From NCBI GenBank assembly GCA_963575745.1, contig CAUYUJ010020695.1:61001-125000 (forward strand): 64,000 nucleotides of DNA. Direction: 5' to 3'. Below are positions 11,179-23,559 of this stretch, in pieces (within the stretch, counting starts at the first letter, position 1; the number at the start of each line of letters is the position of its first letter). The notes below the pieces were generated by a model. The model saw nothing but the letters and a program-made list of their open reading frames with translations. It searched no databases and had not been told where the DNA came from. The position numbers and the translations under genes are program-made. Source of the stretch: Prorocentrum cordatum (Eukaryota > Sar > Dinophyceae > Prorocentrales > Prorocentraceae).

Positions 11179-12183
11179 TACATGACAATCGCATCGTCGG
11201 ATGTCTGGGGACGTTCGCCCATGGCGTGCGGAGCGGGCTGGGGAGGGGAGTCAGCAGCGCCGCCACGAGTCGGGGGTTGCTAAAGGTACCCCTGGCCCAA
11301 GGTGCCCCCAGCTTTTCGCTCCATTTTGGAGCCCCTGGGGCTCTCTGGGCCTCGTTAGGGGTGCTCTGGAGGCCGTGGGGGCCTCCTTGGGAATCCTGGG
11401 GACACCTTGGGCCAGGGGCACTTCTAGCCACACCCGAACGAGGGGTGTCCAGCACCGACCCGAGAGACCCGCGCAGACGTCCGGAATTTCTCCCGGGGGG
11501 GCGTAGAGAGACTCGACATGGGCAGAGAATGGGGGTTGTAGTGATGCTGTTCCCGTCGTGCTGACGGATCCCATCCCAGAAATAATTTCGAGCACCCAGG
11601 TAGGTATCGACACGGTGTCTGCCCGACACGCTGGCGAAGTGTCGAGCGGGTATCGCCTCCCATGGTCCGACACCCGAGAACCCCGCAATTCTGCTAGTTT
11701 CTTGGTGTTTTATGGTTTCTTGTGGTCAGGGCTAAAGCAAGTTGCAACATCATACCGTGAGAAGAAGACTGACCTGAACGACCTCCGGAAAAAGGAATCG
11801 GGAGCATCTGGCTGGGTTCGTTCCTTAACCCCATGCATGCCGATTTTTCTGAGGGGCGACGGTAAATGGGGGACCACCTCAGGCGAGGAAGCGCCGATCT
11901 GGAATCGGCGATACATCGCCGATAGATCGGCGATAGGCCCCCGATAAAGAACCGCAGATCCCTGGCCCGCGTGAATAATCGGGCCCCTATCGGTTAGTCA
12001 TTTCGAACACAGGATTGCTCGGATTGAGCCTGTTTGAAAGGCTTGAAAGATTGTAATGTCTTTCAATCTGGGAATCCTGGAATGACAGATTGTAAATTAG
12101 GAACATGTGTTCAATCGGGGGATTGTGGATTAAAAAATGGGAAAATTGAAAGATCTCTCAATCCGGGCACCCTGGGTCGAAAT

Positions 12184-12242
12184 ATTGAATGATTGAAAGG
12201 TTATCCGTCTCTCAATCTTTCAACCTTTCAATCTTTCAATAT
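12184..12242. repeat. AT-rich fold-back
   Basis: tattgaatgattgaaaggtt is followed about 19 bases later by aacctttcaatctttcaata, a 20-bp inverted repeat with two mismatches. Further ttcaatct/agattgaa motifs lie upstream (12,045-12,075 and 12,150-12,160). The GC content is far below that of the neighbours. Confidence 0.7.
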
Positions 12243-12254
12243 TTAAATCCATTA

Positions 12255-12674
12255 TCGTTTTTTCCTCAGGGTTGCCCTGTTCCTCTTCAGCCTCTTTCTC
12301 TCCTCCTATGCCTCCTTCTCCGGTTTCTCTTCTTCCGTTATCTCCGCCACCTCATCCGTTTCTTCTCCCGCGCCCTTTCTCTCTTAATCCTCAGCCCTTC
12401 TTCTCCGCCTCCTTCTTCTCGTCCGCCGCCCGCTACTACCAGCCCCCTGCTTCGCACGCGCGCGCGTCGGTCGCGCGCTTCTGCGCACTCGAACTCATAT
12501 TCTCGGCCACTTCCGCACTCGCACCTCAATGAGCTCGCGCCTGGGAGCCGGCGCCGCTGCGTGGAATCAATCCATTCATTTTCTCTCACTCTCTCTCTCT
12601 CTCTCTTCCTCTCTCCCTGGTGCTCGCGTTCTCCCCCTCTTTACCTTACTCTGTTTTGTTGCTTGTTTTTTGTT

Positions 12675-12709
<35 letters not shown>

Positions 12710-12740
12710 ATATATATATATATACATATATATATGACCT
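12255..12740. repeat. pyrimidine-rich tract with (CT)n and (TA)n
   Basis: The plus strand is strongly C/T-rich from 12,260. It contains (CT)n at about 12,587-12,612 and 12,678-12,705, followed by (TA)n at 12,706-12,735. No coding is supported. Confidence 0.8.
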
Positions 12741-12849
12741 CCCTGAGCTTCTGGCGGGGTCAGATCCGCGCCTCTGCGCGCTGACTAATAATCCTTCGCG
12801 CAACTGCCGCAGACGCGCACATCGCCCGCGCGCCCCTACCCGCGACACG

Positions 12850-15800
12850 CCACTACTCCAGCGGTTCCTCCTCCATCGCCGCGCTCGCGCCCGCGGCGCC
12901 CTCTCCGTCTGGCGCCGCGCCCGGGCGCGACATCGCCTCCGCGAAAGAGCGCCCCTGCTGCGACTCTGGCGGCAGTAAGCGCGCCGACGGGAGCGACGGC
13001 CCACCGCCCGCCCTGCCGCGCTCGCCCGGGCCAGCGTCGATGTTGCTCTGCTTGTTGTACATGGTCACGGGCTGCCCGATTGCAGCGCTCCACCGCGGCG
13101 CGTTCTGCCCGTCCGCCTGGCGCCAGACCTGCCCCGCACGTTCGACGATGTTGAGCATGGTCACCGCTCAGCAACGCTGCGAGCATTGTGCCCGGTCGGT
13201 GCTGCGCCGCGCCCTGGCTGGACAGCGCGGCTCGCGCGGCTCCGGGCTGGCCTCGTGCTGGGCGTCGCGGGCTGCGCGCGCCTTCGCCGAGGCGGCCTCC
13301 GCCCCCGTGTCCTCGGGCGCGCTCGGCGCCACTGCCGCGGCCGGCGTCTCCGCCGGGGCTGGAAGCATCGGCGGGCGCGCGCGCGCCGTGCAGGCGGCCC
13401 CACGTCTCCGCGTCCTGGAATAGGTTCTCATGACTGTATTCACAGCCGCGCTGGCGCAGGGGCCGCTGTATCAGCTTCTCCAGGCCCTGCCGGCCCCACA
13501 GGTCCCTGGTCTGCAATGCTAACTTGCGCTCGGGGTTGAAAACGAACCGCGTCGCGCGCTCCGCGCCGAAAGACTTCGCCAACTCCAACACTGCGCGGCC
13601 GTCCAACATGCCCCGCACGAGCGAGTACATGGGGCCCTGCGTTGCCCTCTCGCTGAAGCGAGACTCTCGCGCCGTCAGGCTCTCCATCGCCGCGCGCCCC
13701 ATGAGCAGCCGCATTTTCTTCATCTTCTCGTCCACGACAATTCGTGCCTCGGACTGCCCGCACTTCCCCAGCTGCACGCGTGCGCCGCGGATCGGGTTCA
13801 CGCGCGCGTCCTGCAGAAAAACCGCGGCCCGCGCCCGGGGGGCGTCTTCGCCGGGCGCGGCAACTTCAACGTGTACTTCTCAAACGAGAAGAGGCAATCA
13901 AGGCGCAACGACTCGCCGGACGAAGTCTGCGGCTAGTACGCATGCAGCCGACTCGGCCGGCAGTCCGCGGACGCGACGAACTCGAAGTTCTCCTCGCACT
14001 TCTCGGCCCGCTTGCAAGTCTTCCCGCCCAGCGCCGGGGCGCCACGCGGGGGAGGTCCTGGTCGCTCATCTTCGACTTCCCCACCTCGCCGTTCTTCGCC
14101 ATCAGGAAGTCAGCTCCCCGCGCGCCCTCCGCAGCCCGCGTGGATTCGCCGTCTGCGCAGCCTCGTCGATGACGCCCTCCAGGTCCCCGCCCGTGGTCGC
14201 GCGCCTTGGCGCCGCCGCCATCTTCTCCAAGCTCTCGCAACCACGCCCCTGCATGAACTGCATGGCCTTCGTCGATTGGGCCACTGCGCTCTCGTGCTCC
14301 AGCAGCGGGCCCTCGGCGAGACCAGACGTAGCCAGCAACGCCGCCCCCCCGCGCATCTTGCACTCGATCGCACCATCGCACGCGCGGGGCGTGGAAGGAA
14401 GAAAGCGCATCGCGTCGTCCTCGAGCGGCACCGCAGCGCGCGTCGAGTTCACGCTGGAGGGCTTCCCAATGAATCCGCGCGCCTGCCCCGGGTGGCGCGG
14501 ATAGAGCGCCTCCGTCTTCTGGTGCCACGGGCTGCTCTCTATGCCCTCCAGCGTCAGCTCCAGCCCCGAGTCGCTGAACAAGTGCTCGAACAGCTGTTCA
14601 TCGTTTGCTGCATCACTGCATTGGCGTGGAACCTCTCCACGATCTGCTCCACATGCAAGATGACGTTCGCCGTGGACAAGGTCTCCATCAAGTTCGCGCC
14701 ATCTGGTGCGATGGCGACGCCCGCCGCGCGCGCCGCCGCCTGCGGCTGGCCCGCGCAACGCCCCATCCTCTCGCTTCGCACGAACGCGCGACTGCTGCCT
14801 GGCATGCGACTGACGGCCCCCTTCCTTCCTGGAGTCGCACTTCTGCGCGCGGCGCTATGCTCCTGAGACGCTCTGTCCGAATCCGGCGCTCGAGCTCCGC
14901 GCGCTACCTCCATGCCCTCCACGACCCTGCCCGACGCCCACTATCTCCTTGCCTTCCATCGCGTTCCTCCGCCACTCCTTTCCCTTTCCCCCCAGACCGC
15001 GGCAGTTGCCTCTTGCCGCAGCGCTCCGACACAATAGCGCCCCACTCCTCGCTGGAGCGGGTCGACGACTTCAGCCGAGTACTCCGTTTCATCGAAGCCG
15101 TCTTGAGCTGCCCGCATGGCGCGCAAATCCACGCCGGCCCGGAACCCGCGCCCACGCGCGCTTGTCAACGCTGCGCCGCGGGCGTCTTGAGCCAGCGCCC
15201 CCATCCGGACTTCTCGCCCTACTCGCCGTCCCGCGCAGTGCGCCGCAGGGCGGCCTCCCCCTCCGCATCCACCCCGCTGCCCAGCCCAGGCTCGACCCGC
15301 GGCTGCCCGAGACACTCGCGCACGCGCGCGCTCCCGCGCGCCGTGCTGCCAGCCTCGCGCGCGCGCGTGCCCTGCAGCATTATCCTGCACGCGCGCTCCG
15401 CCCTACTGCCGCTCTCGCCCGCGCTCTCTGCCGCCGCGCGCAAGCGCCGTGCGGCGCCGACGGATGACCGCATCGGCCGCCGAGCATCGCGCATCGCGCA
15501 CCTGCGCCAAATGCTGCCGCAGCGTGGCTTCCACCTCCGCCGCACGTGCTCCGCGCTGCGGCGAACAGGGGCGCGCGCGTCAGCTGCGTCTCCCACCGCG
15601 TCGGAGAGCACCCCGCGCCGGCGGGGGAATGAGACATCCGCGCCTTCCCGAACGCCACATGCAAGCAGCACGCCGCCACGCGCCCGCGCGCGCCCCCCCC
15701 CCCCTCGGCAGGATGCGTTTCCCCCGGCTGGGCCTCTGCACCGCGCGCCAGCCCCGGCAGCGACGCAGCGCGTCAGCGAAGTAATCCGGCGCGCCCCGCT

Positions 15801-17200
15801 GCGCGAAACTGCGCGCCAGACGCGGCCGAGCGCCCGCCGACCCCGCCAGACGCTTCAGCGCGCCGCGCGCGGGCAGCGCTCCAAATTCACTCGCCCGCGC
15901 AGGAGCCTGGAGCGAATCTCTGGACTCGAGAAGAATCCACCTCCACTCTGTCATTCTCCGGCGCCGCCTCAGCAGTCACGCGGCCACTATCCATCGGCGG
16001 CTTCGCAATCATGTCTCCGAGCAGAACAATGGCGCCGCGGCTCGGCGTCCGCGCTGCTTCTGCCGCCGGTAGCAGGCGCGCCTCAACCACCAGCGGCGGC
16101 GCCATCCTCTCGCACATTCAAGGCGCCCGGGCGCGTCGAGATTGCGCGCTGCTGCGTTCTCCAGAGACGGCGCGGCGGGGCTGACGCAAGAATGGCCCGG
16201 CGCGGCTGTCTCAGATGCTCCGCGGCGGCACCGCGCGCGAGCGCGTGATGGGTGGGACTCGCTCACCCTGCGGGGGCATCGCCTCGGGCCAGACGCGCGC
16301 CAGCGCCGCCGCGACGCCGCGGCGGAATTGCCCAGGGCTGTCCGCGACCACGAAGGCTGGCAACCCTGCACTTGGCAAGCGCGCGCGGCGCCGTCTCTGA
16401 ACGAGAGGCACTGGGAAATCGCGATGAGACGGAGCGCCCTCGCCACGTCGGCTCAGCATCGGCGCGGCCAGCGGGGGCCCGCGGGCGCCGAGCGCAGCGA
16501 ACGTGCTTGAAAGGCAGGAACCCATGGTGGCCCACTCTCCTGCAGAGCTTGAACGCGGCGTCGCACCGCGCGCCGGCCCCGTCGAAGAGGACAGACGCGT
16601 CTATGCACCTCTCCACCGCTGGCTTCAACATCGTCGCCGACCACGCATCCTCTACCACTTTCAGGAGCCGCACATGCGGGAACAGGATGCGCACGTGCTC
16701 TGCCCGCAACTCCACGACCGAATTCCGCGGCAGCCGATTCCGGATGTTCTCCGATACGGCGATGACGTGCTCGCTCTGAATATGACTCTGGACGCGGCGA
16801 TGCACGCATCGGGGGGCATACCACTCAAGGAACTCCATGGCGGCATACAGTCGCGGGGTCATCCGCAACGCCTCGGGGAACGCGCTGGCGAACTCCTCCC
16901 GGGGAGGCGCCGCCGTCACATTGCTCTCCGCGCCCTTCCTCTGGTCACGGACTCGCCCTGGCCGCGCGATTGCCGCGCGCGGCGCTGGGTAATCCTGGAT
17001 CAGTTGATAGTGCGCCTTGCAGGTCGGCGTGGCCGTGCCCTCGAAGCGCGGGAGGAACCTCGCGTCGGTTCGTGACGGTCACGGGCAGCGGAGCGATCAA
17101 CTCCAGCAAGACATCCCCAGAGCCGCGCGGCGGCCCGCGGACCTCCGAGCCCAACCAACGCTCCGCGCGCTGAATCGCGGAGCCATGTCCCGCAGCTGCT
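12850..17200 (-). pseudogene. long degraded GC-rich coding region of unknown family
   Basis: The minus strand shows protein-like segments in changing frames. About 16,900-16,440 includes RMTPRLYAAMEFLEWYAP, HVIAVSENIRNRLPRNS and AEHVRILFPHVRLLKVVEDA. About 14,720-14,110 includes NDEQLFEHLFSDSGLELT then LEGIESSPWHQKTEALYP. About 13,800-13,440 includes DEKMKKMRLLMGRAAMES and AKSFGAERATRFVFNPERK. About 13,160-12,853 includes IVERAGQVWRQADGQNAP. Frame changes and stops separate them, including an in-frame TAG near 13,935. I do not recognise the family; a retroelement ORF or an old host gene are both possible. If the NST2 model is right, it lies inside that gene's giant intron. Confidence 0.4.
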
Positions 17201-17245
17201 GCAGAGTCTCATGAGCCATGTCCCGCAGCTGCTGCAGCGTCTCAT
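17180..17245. repeat. 33-bp tandem duplication
   Basis: Two copies of a 33-bp unit (17,180-17,212 and 17,213-17,245), each starting gagccatgtcccgcagctgc and differing at one base (agagtctcat against agcgtctcat). The unit is a multiple of three, so a minus-strand frame would gain eleven residues (SSCGTWL repeated). Confidence 0.9.
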
Positions 17246-17353
17246 TCGTGCTCCCCGCAAGTATGCGCCCCGCAGCCATCGCGCGTCGTCGCGCTGCCCG
17301 CGGCGGCGGCGGCGCTCGAACCAACCGGCCACGGGAAACAAGTCCCAACCCCG

Positions 17354-18050
17354 CGTGTCCCCAAGCTGCACGGCAACCTGCCTCGGAACGCACACAACTG
17401 CCCCACGAGGTCATACTCAATCCCGCCTACTCAACCCTGCCCCGCGAGTCACTTCCGCCAACGCCTCCATCGCCCTCCGCCGACTTTGCACGAGAGCCCC
17501 ACGAGGCCGCGGCAACTCCATTGCCGCGCGGCTCCGCCACTCTCCCCGCCCCGTCGGGGCGACCGCCGTGGCCCGATCCACTGATGCGACCTGCTGGGTA
17601 CTGCCCCCCGCCGCGCGCTCTACATTCGCCGACTCCGTCCTCGCATTCCGCCGACGTCCAGCCAATCAGCTACGGACAACAGATCGCATCCCCACTTGTC
17701 CCCAAGCTGCACGGGAGCATACGTCGGAACGCACGCGCAGGCCCACTGAGGCCATGCACATTCCCGCCGACCCACCCGCGTGATTTACATCCGCCAACAC
17801 TTCCATCGCTCCCCGCCGACTTTGCCCGCGAGCCCCACGCGGCCGCGGCAACTCCATGGCCGGGCGAATCCGCGGCACTGTCGCAGACCGCGCGCTTCAC
17901 TTCCGCCGACCTCCTTCGCCTGCCGCCGCTGCCCCCTCGCGGAGAGCGCTCGGCCTGCGCCGTTGCCAACCCGCGCGGCGTCGCCGCGGCTCCGCGAGCG
18001 CCAGAACGAGCTCCGCGGCCCTATCACGCGAAGCACATTGCCAGGCACTT
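17354..18050. repeat. about 345-bp tandem duplication
   Basis: gtccccaagctgcacgg recurs about 345 bp apart (17,354 and 17,699). So do ccgccaac(g/a)c(c/t)tccatcgc and gccgactttgc(a/c)cg with gccccacg(a/c)ggccgcggc. The two units are diverged. Plus-strand frames here are open but compositionally Pro/Ser/Arg-biased and not credible genes. Confidence 0.7.
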
Positions 18051-18119
18051 CTCCCTGGTGGCCTTTCTTCCGCCGCCGACCCCCCCAGCCCTCTCCGCCG
18101 ACCTCCGCAGAAACACTTC

Positions 18120-18147
18120 GATTCCCTGCTGGATTCCGTGCGCTATG

Positions 18148-18225
<78 letters not shown>

Positions 18226-18510
18226 GGGCGTATTTTAGCGCGGCGAAAAGCCGGGGCTCAGTCGCAGGCGCACCGCCCGCCCGCACTACGGCGGGCGAAA
18301 GAGAGTTGGGCCGGGGGGGGGAATCAACGCGCGCCCGAGCCAGAAGGCTGCGGCCGAGCGGGGAGGAGGGATAAGGGGGCACCGAGAGGGGGCCCTCCCA
18401 TTTCAGTTCCGCCTATACAGAACTAGATCCCCTACTGGACTCCGTGCGCGATGCGAGTAGAGGGGAGGGGCTTATTTTAGCGCGGCGAATAGCCGGGTTT
18501 CATTCGTAGG
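18120..18510. repeat. (AG)n tract and flanking direct repeat
   Basis: (AG)n runs from 18,150 to 18,222. It interrupts a unit that reappears without the tract at 18,425-18,510: (c/a)ctggattccgtgcgc.atgcga ... ttattttagcgcggcgaa.agccggg. The second copy thus shows the state before or without microsatellite expansion. Confidence 0.85.
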
Positions 18511-18716
18511 AACACCGCCCACCCGACCCAAGCCGCACCGGGCACCAAGTCACCGTCCCGCCCCGTCCCGCTGCATGCCGATTTTGCGGAAGAGGTGCCA
18601 ATGCCGCTACCTCCCAGGAGCTCTCCCAGAGTACACTCCGACCCAAGCTCGAGGGGAATCCAGCCGCGGCGACGAGGACGTTTCCACCACCACCACCACC
18701 ATAAGTTGGAGGGGGG

Positions 18717-18906
18717 GGTCGATTGACCTTGGCGGGATCGGCGCCAGCCTGGTGATGGCAAGACGAGAAGAAATCAAGCTTTGACCTCATGCATGCACAT
18801 ATAATACAATCACTCTGGACGCGTCCTGCGAACCAAACGGCGGCGGCAGGCGCTGCATCCTCACTCAATGTATACTGCATATGATGCTATCTCCTGCACT
18901 TCGACT
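18717..18906 (-). repeat. 3' LTR of Copia element
   Basis: 190 bp, matching the 5' LTR except for about six substitutions and absence of a 12-bp stretch found near 28,834-28,845. Just inside it (in element orientation) I see no convincing polypurine tract; the sequence is ggagatgttaccagag. Confidence 0.9.
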
Positions 18907-19068
18907 CTGGTAACATCTCCGAGTTGTCGCCGTGACTAGACAACTGTGTCCTGAAATCTTGTGACTGCCGTCACTGAAATAGATAACGTCCGTACCTCTG
19001 CTGTCCCAATCTTCTTGAACCACCTTCATGATTCTTGATTGTTATGCCAAAAAGAACACACATCATCA

Positions 19069-21815
19069 TCAAGAAATACCACGATATCGCCATGTATGTA
19101 ATTGTTCTCTCGCAGTGATGTTCCATTGGCCCTTGTTGAATGCCTCCAATAACGTAGATCTGCTGATACCTCCTTTTGTCAGAGCATCACACAACATGTC
19201 CCTTGTGTCTACACAGTGTAATACAGATGACCGTCGTGACTCAAGATGCTCTCTCAATGCCTGAATACCGTATAGCAACTGTCGCTCTGTAGGTGTCGAT
19301 ATCTCTTGCGCAGTAACCGCATCGTACACTGAATGTGCGTCCAGAACTAAGTGTAATTCTACGTTGCAGGGACCAACCATTCTTGAATGCACCTCAACCG
19401 ATGTTTGAGCACCCTCCAGCCATTCTATCAGGAACCCGTTCAGCAACATGCCATATTCTGTGGACTCGGTAGCGTTGTTGAGCTCAGCGCTGAACGTGCC
19501 CCTATTAACCTTTACCTGCTTGCGCGAAAAATACCCCCACGTTCTCCAGATGGTGCTGCATCTCTTAGTTCACATAGTCCAATGATCGCTGCTCGCAATG
19601 CTAAACAATCAACATCGTCAGCTCGATACGCACTGTCCGCAATCACGGTGAGACACAACGGCGCCATCATCTTGCCAAAGTGAATCGTGGCCGTCGTACG
19701 TTTAATCCACTTCAATAACTTATTCAAGTCTTTCACGTTGGATACCGTCACATTCTTCATACAACGTTGCAGTTTACCCACCAAGACTACAATATCTGCC
19801 CGCGTGAGAACCTTCCAAGCCACTCCACCCAGCAATGACATGTACAGACTTACCAACTCATCGTTTGCTTTGTCTTCGTCTTTCATGTCCTTGAACTTTT
19901 CCATGGGGATTGCCTTCAACTGGCTGACGTAATGACTCTGGTCCATAATGCATTCCATCGTCTTCGGATCCTGAGTGTGCTTGATTCCCACGCATTCGAA
20001 GGGGGTCTCGATCAGTTCGCATTTGCCGTACTTGACCTCAAGTCGCTGAAACAACTCCACCCTGGTGTTTTCTTCGCAAGCTCCCTTGAAGTCATCCACG
20101 TGTGTTGCCAAACTTACCAATGGTAGTTTGTCTTTCGCCGTGTACTTCTTACCAGTGATGGGACAGCAACTGTCTCGCTCTGTAGCCTGCCTTTGCTTCA
20201 CGTGCAGTTTCTTGTCTGCTGGCAACGGTGACCATTGTGCTTCAATCATTGTCTCCGTCAATGCCATACTCCATGACCATGGCGCATCTTTCGTGCCGAA
20301 ACCTGGCTTGTTCATATCCAATACCTCTGATATGTCACTGAAGTCGCGAAAACCCTCAATCTGACGAAGTAGCACATTCGCCCCAGCCGGCAAGTCGCAT
20401 TTAAAGGATCTCAGCTTGGCCCCCGTCTCACTCGCGATCTGCTTGAACGTCTTCCCACGCAGGAGAGCTATGGATATATCCGTGGGCCATAGCTTCCACC
20501 CATACAGCGCTGCCATAGAAAGCACAGCTCGTTGTACCCATCTCGATACCGTACCTGCGAATGTGGGAAGAGAATCTGCTTGTCTGTCTTTAAACCCACG
20601 CACCGTGAGTCTTGCCTTGATCTTTCGCACGCCGCCGATGAGCTCCCATTTGAGCAACCAGCGGCTGCCTACCAGATTCGTCGCACATCGTCTTGACATT
20701 CTTGAAAACATGCCCATGCTGCACCATCGTCGCATTTTTAACAAACATGATTCAGCAACATCCCGCGCATATTTCTTGAGTTCGTCCTTCGTGAGAATAT
20801 TCATCTCTCTTTCGATGACTGCTTCCACATAGCACCCAGCCGCATTGCATCGATGAACAACAACATACCCTCCAAGAACTTCATCACCGCAGCATTGGAA
20901 CGCGGCAGCCGCACTCATAGCCAGCTCCAACGGGTCTCCGTGATTCTCATCCTCGGTCACGCTGGTCGTCTCAAACACGCTGTCAGAAGAGATGATATCT
21001 GGACCTCGCGTCAGTTCACTCAATCCATGCCAGAAATCATCCTCACTCTCTATTCCTTCGCATTGTTCATCAGGTGCTTCGTCGTCTAGCCTTTGAGACA
21101 CATGCGGTCCAGGATTGCCGCTTCCATCTGATCGTGGTGATAACTGTCTCTTCAGGGTTGGTGCGTCATCTTCGAGACGTCGAGAAAGATGAGGTGCTGA
21201 ATTACCACTGTCATCTGATTCGATCGATCGCGATCTCTTGATTCCATTCCATCTGTGATTAATGTATCCTTCGTTGTGGTCGAAAGTGTCGTCCATGCCT
21301 CCAACGTGTGATGTTCCAGGAGTTTGTCGTCGTGCTTGTCTGGCTTCATCATCCGGCACCAAAGCAAACTGCATGAATGGTGTGTTGGGCCAACTGTCAC
21401 CGAACAAGTATTGTGTCGAAATCCGTTGACTGCCTGGAATCTGAATCCATGACCAATCTTCTCGGCGCCCAACATGCCACCACATGATCACTGCAGCTTC
21501 GGCGCCGGGAACAGCCTCAATGCATGTGACACCATGTCCTAGTCGAATGCCGATGCAGCCAACAAGCTGAAGATGACACGAGGCCGTCGTAAAAACTGCT
21601 CGCATCGGTCCTGGAAGCCGTTGGCCGTCCTTACTAATCATCCAGCCATGTTTGCTGGAAAACACACATCCAAAATACAAAGACCCTTGCTCGATACTCT
21701 CTGCGAAATTTATGATATACTCAATCGGTGTCCTGGTCGACTCCTGTGCGCGCGGCTCCGCCATGAACGTCCATAACACTACAGCTCTTCGCACTTCGGG
21801 TAGACGTATTTGCAT
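19069..21815 (-). pseudogene. Copia reverse transcriptase and RNase H
   Basis: RT motifs: GSRWLLKWELIGGVRKIKAR and LTVRGFKDRQ (fingers), KPGFGTKDAPWSWSMAL (the LYGLKQAPR equivalent) and HVDD at 20,091-20,102, a variant of Copia YVDD. RNase H begins LTVIADSAYRADDVDCLALR near 19,640. The RT frame stops at 19,512. One extra T in the run near 19,527 would join it to KQVKVNRGTFSAEL and then the frame 19,449-19,069 with LVLDAHSVYDAV, HCVDTRDMLCDALTKG and a terminal helix. The break is thus most simply a 1-nt deletion in a homopolymer, or a sequencing error. Confidence 0.88.
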
Positions 21816-22880
21816 GTTGCGATTCTGTCAACGAACTCCAACCACTCCATCTCGCAATCGAGTAATATGTAACTGCAGCGGGTCCTCGCCAGCCACTGAG
21901 ATCCTTGTTGGGTGGATCTCGGTATATGTCGACTTCGTCGCCTATCTTGAGTTCCAACAACTCTCCAGCTGGCCTGGTTCTTGAGTTCATCGCTCGACTC
22001 AGGCGATCCGTGGCCGTGCCCTGGATGATAGATGACATCGCAACTTCGCGTAATCGGTGCACATGGCGAGATACTCCATCTATTCCATCTTGACCGTCCG
22101 AAAGTGGAGTCTGTGACCCAGGCTCGAAATCTCGTAGTGCTGCCGGTGATCTCCCGTACAGCGCTTTGTAGGGGGTGGTACCAAGGATGCTAATCATGCT
22201 GTTCTTGGCCAGGGTCGCTTCGTCTAGGATAGCTTGTGGTGTGACTGCGATGCCATCTCTCTCCATCTGCGAATTGATCTTATGAGCTGCGTCACGCAAC
22301 AATGCATTGCGTCGTTCCACAATTCTCGCATGTGACCCTCGTGGTCGCAGGTAGGGTTGTATTCCCTACCTGTCTGCCCACGCGGATGCAACTTCGCTGT
22401 CCAGAGCGCCCTCCTTGTCGCCGGTGAGCCGCTTCATGGGTCCGTCGAGCCGCAGCCACACATGCGTGATGCCGTTGAGGATTTCCTGCGCGACGCGGCT
22501 CGCAATAATAATAGCGGCAGACCAACGAATACACGCATCCACCATATGAAGGACTGTGTGGGTGCTCCAGAACAGCAAGTCCAACCCTACTTCGATATTG
22601 AAATCCGAGAGTACCTTCAGCTTCGCCATTGGCCTCACCCCAACACTCTGCCACTGTCGACATACTGGGCAGGTGTCTACGACTTGCGACACCATGTCGG
22701 TGGCTTCGCTTGGAGCGCCCGCAACTTTGAGTAGCTCCATCATTCTTGCCGTCGGTGCATGCCACAGTCTGATATGTAGCTTTCGAATCGTCCTCCTGAC
22801 CACCACCGGATCCATCGACTTAAGTAACCGCAGCGCTCGACCCGCCGACCAATCTGACCAATCGGCGCCTCCGGGATCTG
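21721..22880 (-). pseudogene. Copia integrase (one in-frame stop)
   Basis: The zinc-binding HHCC domain is H-X4-H-X29-C-X2-C, starting at KLHIRLWH and ending CPVCRQW. The catalytic core has Asp in VGLDLLFW (near 22,580), Asp in LTGDKEGALDSEV and Glu in SHARIVERRNALLRD. TAG at 22,366-22,368 lies between the second Asp and the Glu; the frame is otherwise continuous. The C-terminal SH3-like part shows LKIGDEVDIYRD and LSGWRGPAAV. Near 21,860 the frame changes, and QNRNMQIRLPEVRRAVV continues in the RT frame behind a TGA at 21,828. The integrase inserts the cDNA; here it cannot be made whole. Confidence 0.85.
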
Positions 22881-23559
22881 CTTGCGCCCCTGCCTCTATC
22901 CGAGTTGCAGCTCGATTGCGTCGATCAGCTGCCAGTGGTCTGCCTGCGGGATGAGCTTCGGGAGGTGGCGGTACAGGTACTTCTTGGAGTGCTGCATCTT
23001 GCCCTGGCCCCGCTGGGGCTCCATCTTCACCTTCGTCGTCTGCATCTCCATCTCGTTCACCATATGCTGCTGCTGGTGGTGCTGCTGGTTCAAGCGGCTC
23101 GAGTTCACGCAACCTACCTCCAGATCGCTCAGCACTGGAGGGATCTGGATCAGCTCGTCGGACTCTAGGTTGTCTGGGTAGAACTCCACCGACTGCTGAA
23201 CCACGAGAGGGAACCATCTGCCATCGACATTTGTCGTCTCCTGTACGCATGGAATGACCTCTCGGCTTTCCGGCGCGACACCCAGGACACTCTTCCCCCA
23301 GCGGTTGTACTTGAGGGTACTTGCAGCTTCCGCGTCGAATGTGTCGAGGATCATGTGCCGAGCGGTTGTTATGACATGCGGGACAATGTTCATTTTCGCC
23401 TTTTGTCGCTGGTCTTCCCCGCGGCCTTGGAGCGCCCGTTGCCGCAGGTCCACCTGCTGGAGTCGTCGACGTTGCTGTTGGTGCTGCTGCAGTCGACGAA
23501 GCCGCGGTGGGATTCGGCAAGATATCATCATCGTCATCTCGATCACGTGCTCCTGTGCC

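Larger units (their letters stand above)
10860..12250. other. non-coding, repeat fragments and fold-backs
   Basis: No supported gene. Holds a dispersed repeat (10,995-11,178), a short atcggcgat/atcgccgat palindrome cluster (11,900-11,935) and an AT-rich fold-back zone (12,020-12,245) with repeated tttcaatctttcaa motifs. If exons 5 and 6 of NST2 are joined, all of this is intron. Confidence 0.5.

Noticed and set aside
17218-18426. 400-codon plus-strand frame
   Set aside because: Spans a tandem duplication and the (AG)n tract; composition-driven, with no domain.
18906-18925. Polypurine tract next to the Copia 3' LTR
   Set aside because: ggagatgttaccagag is not a convincing purine run, so not annotated as such.
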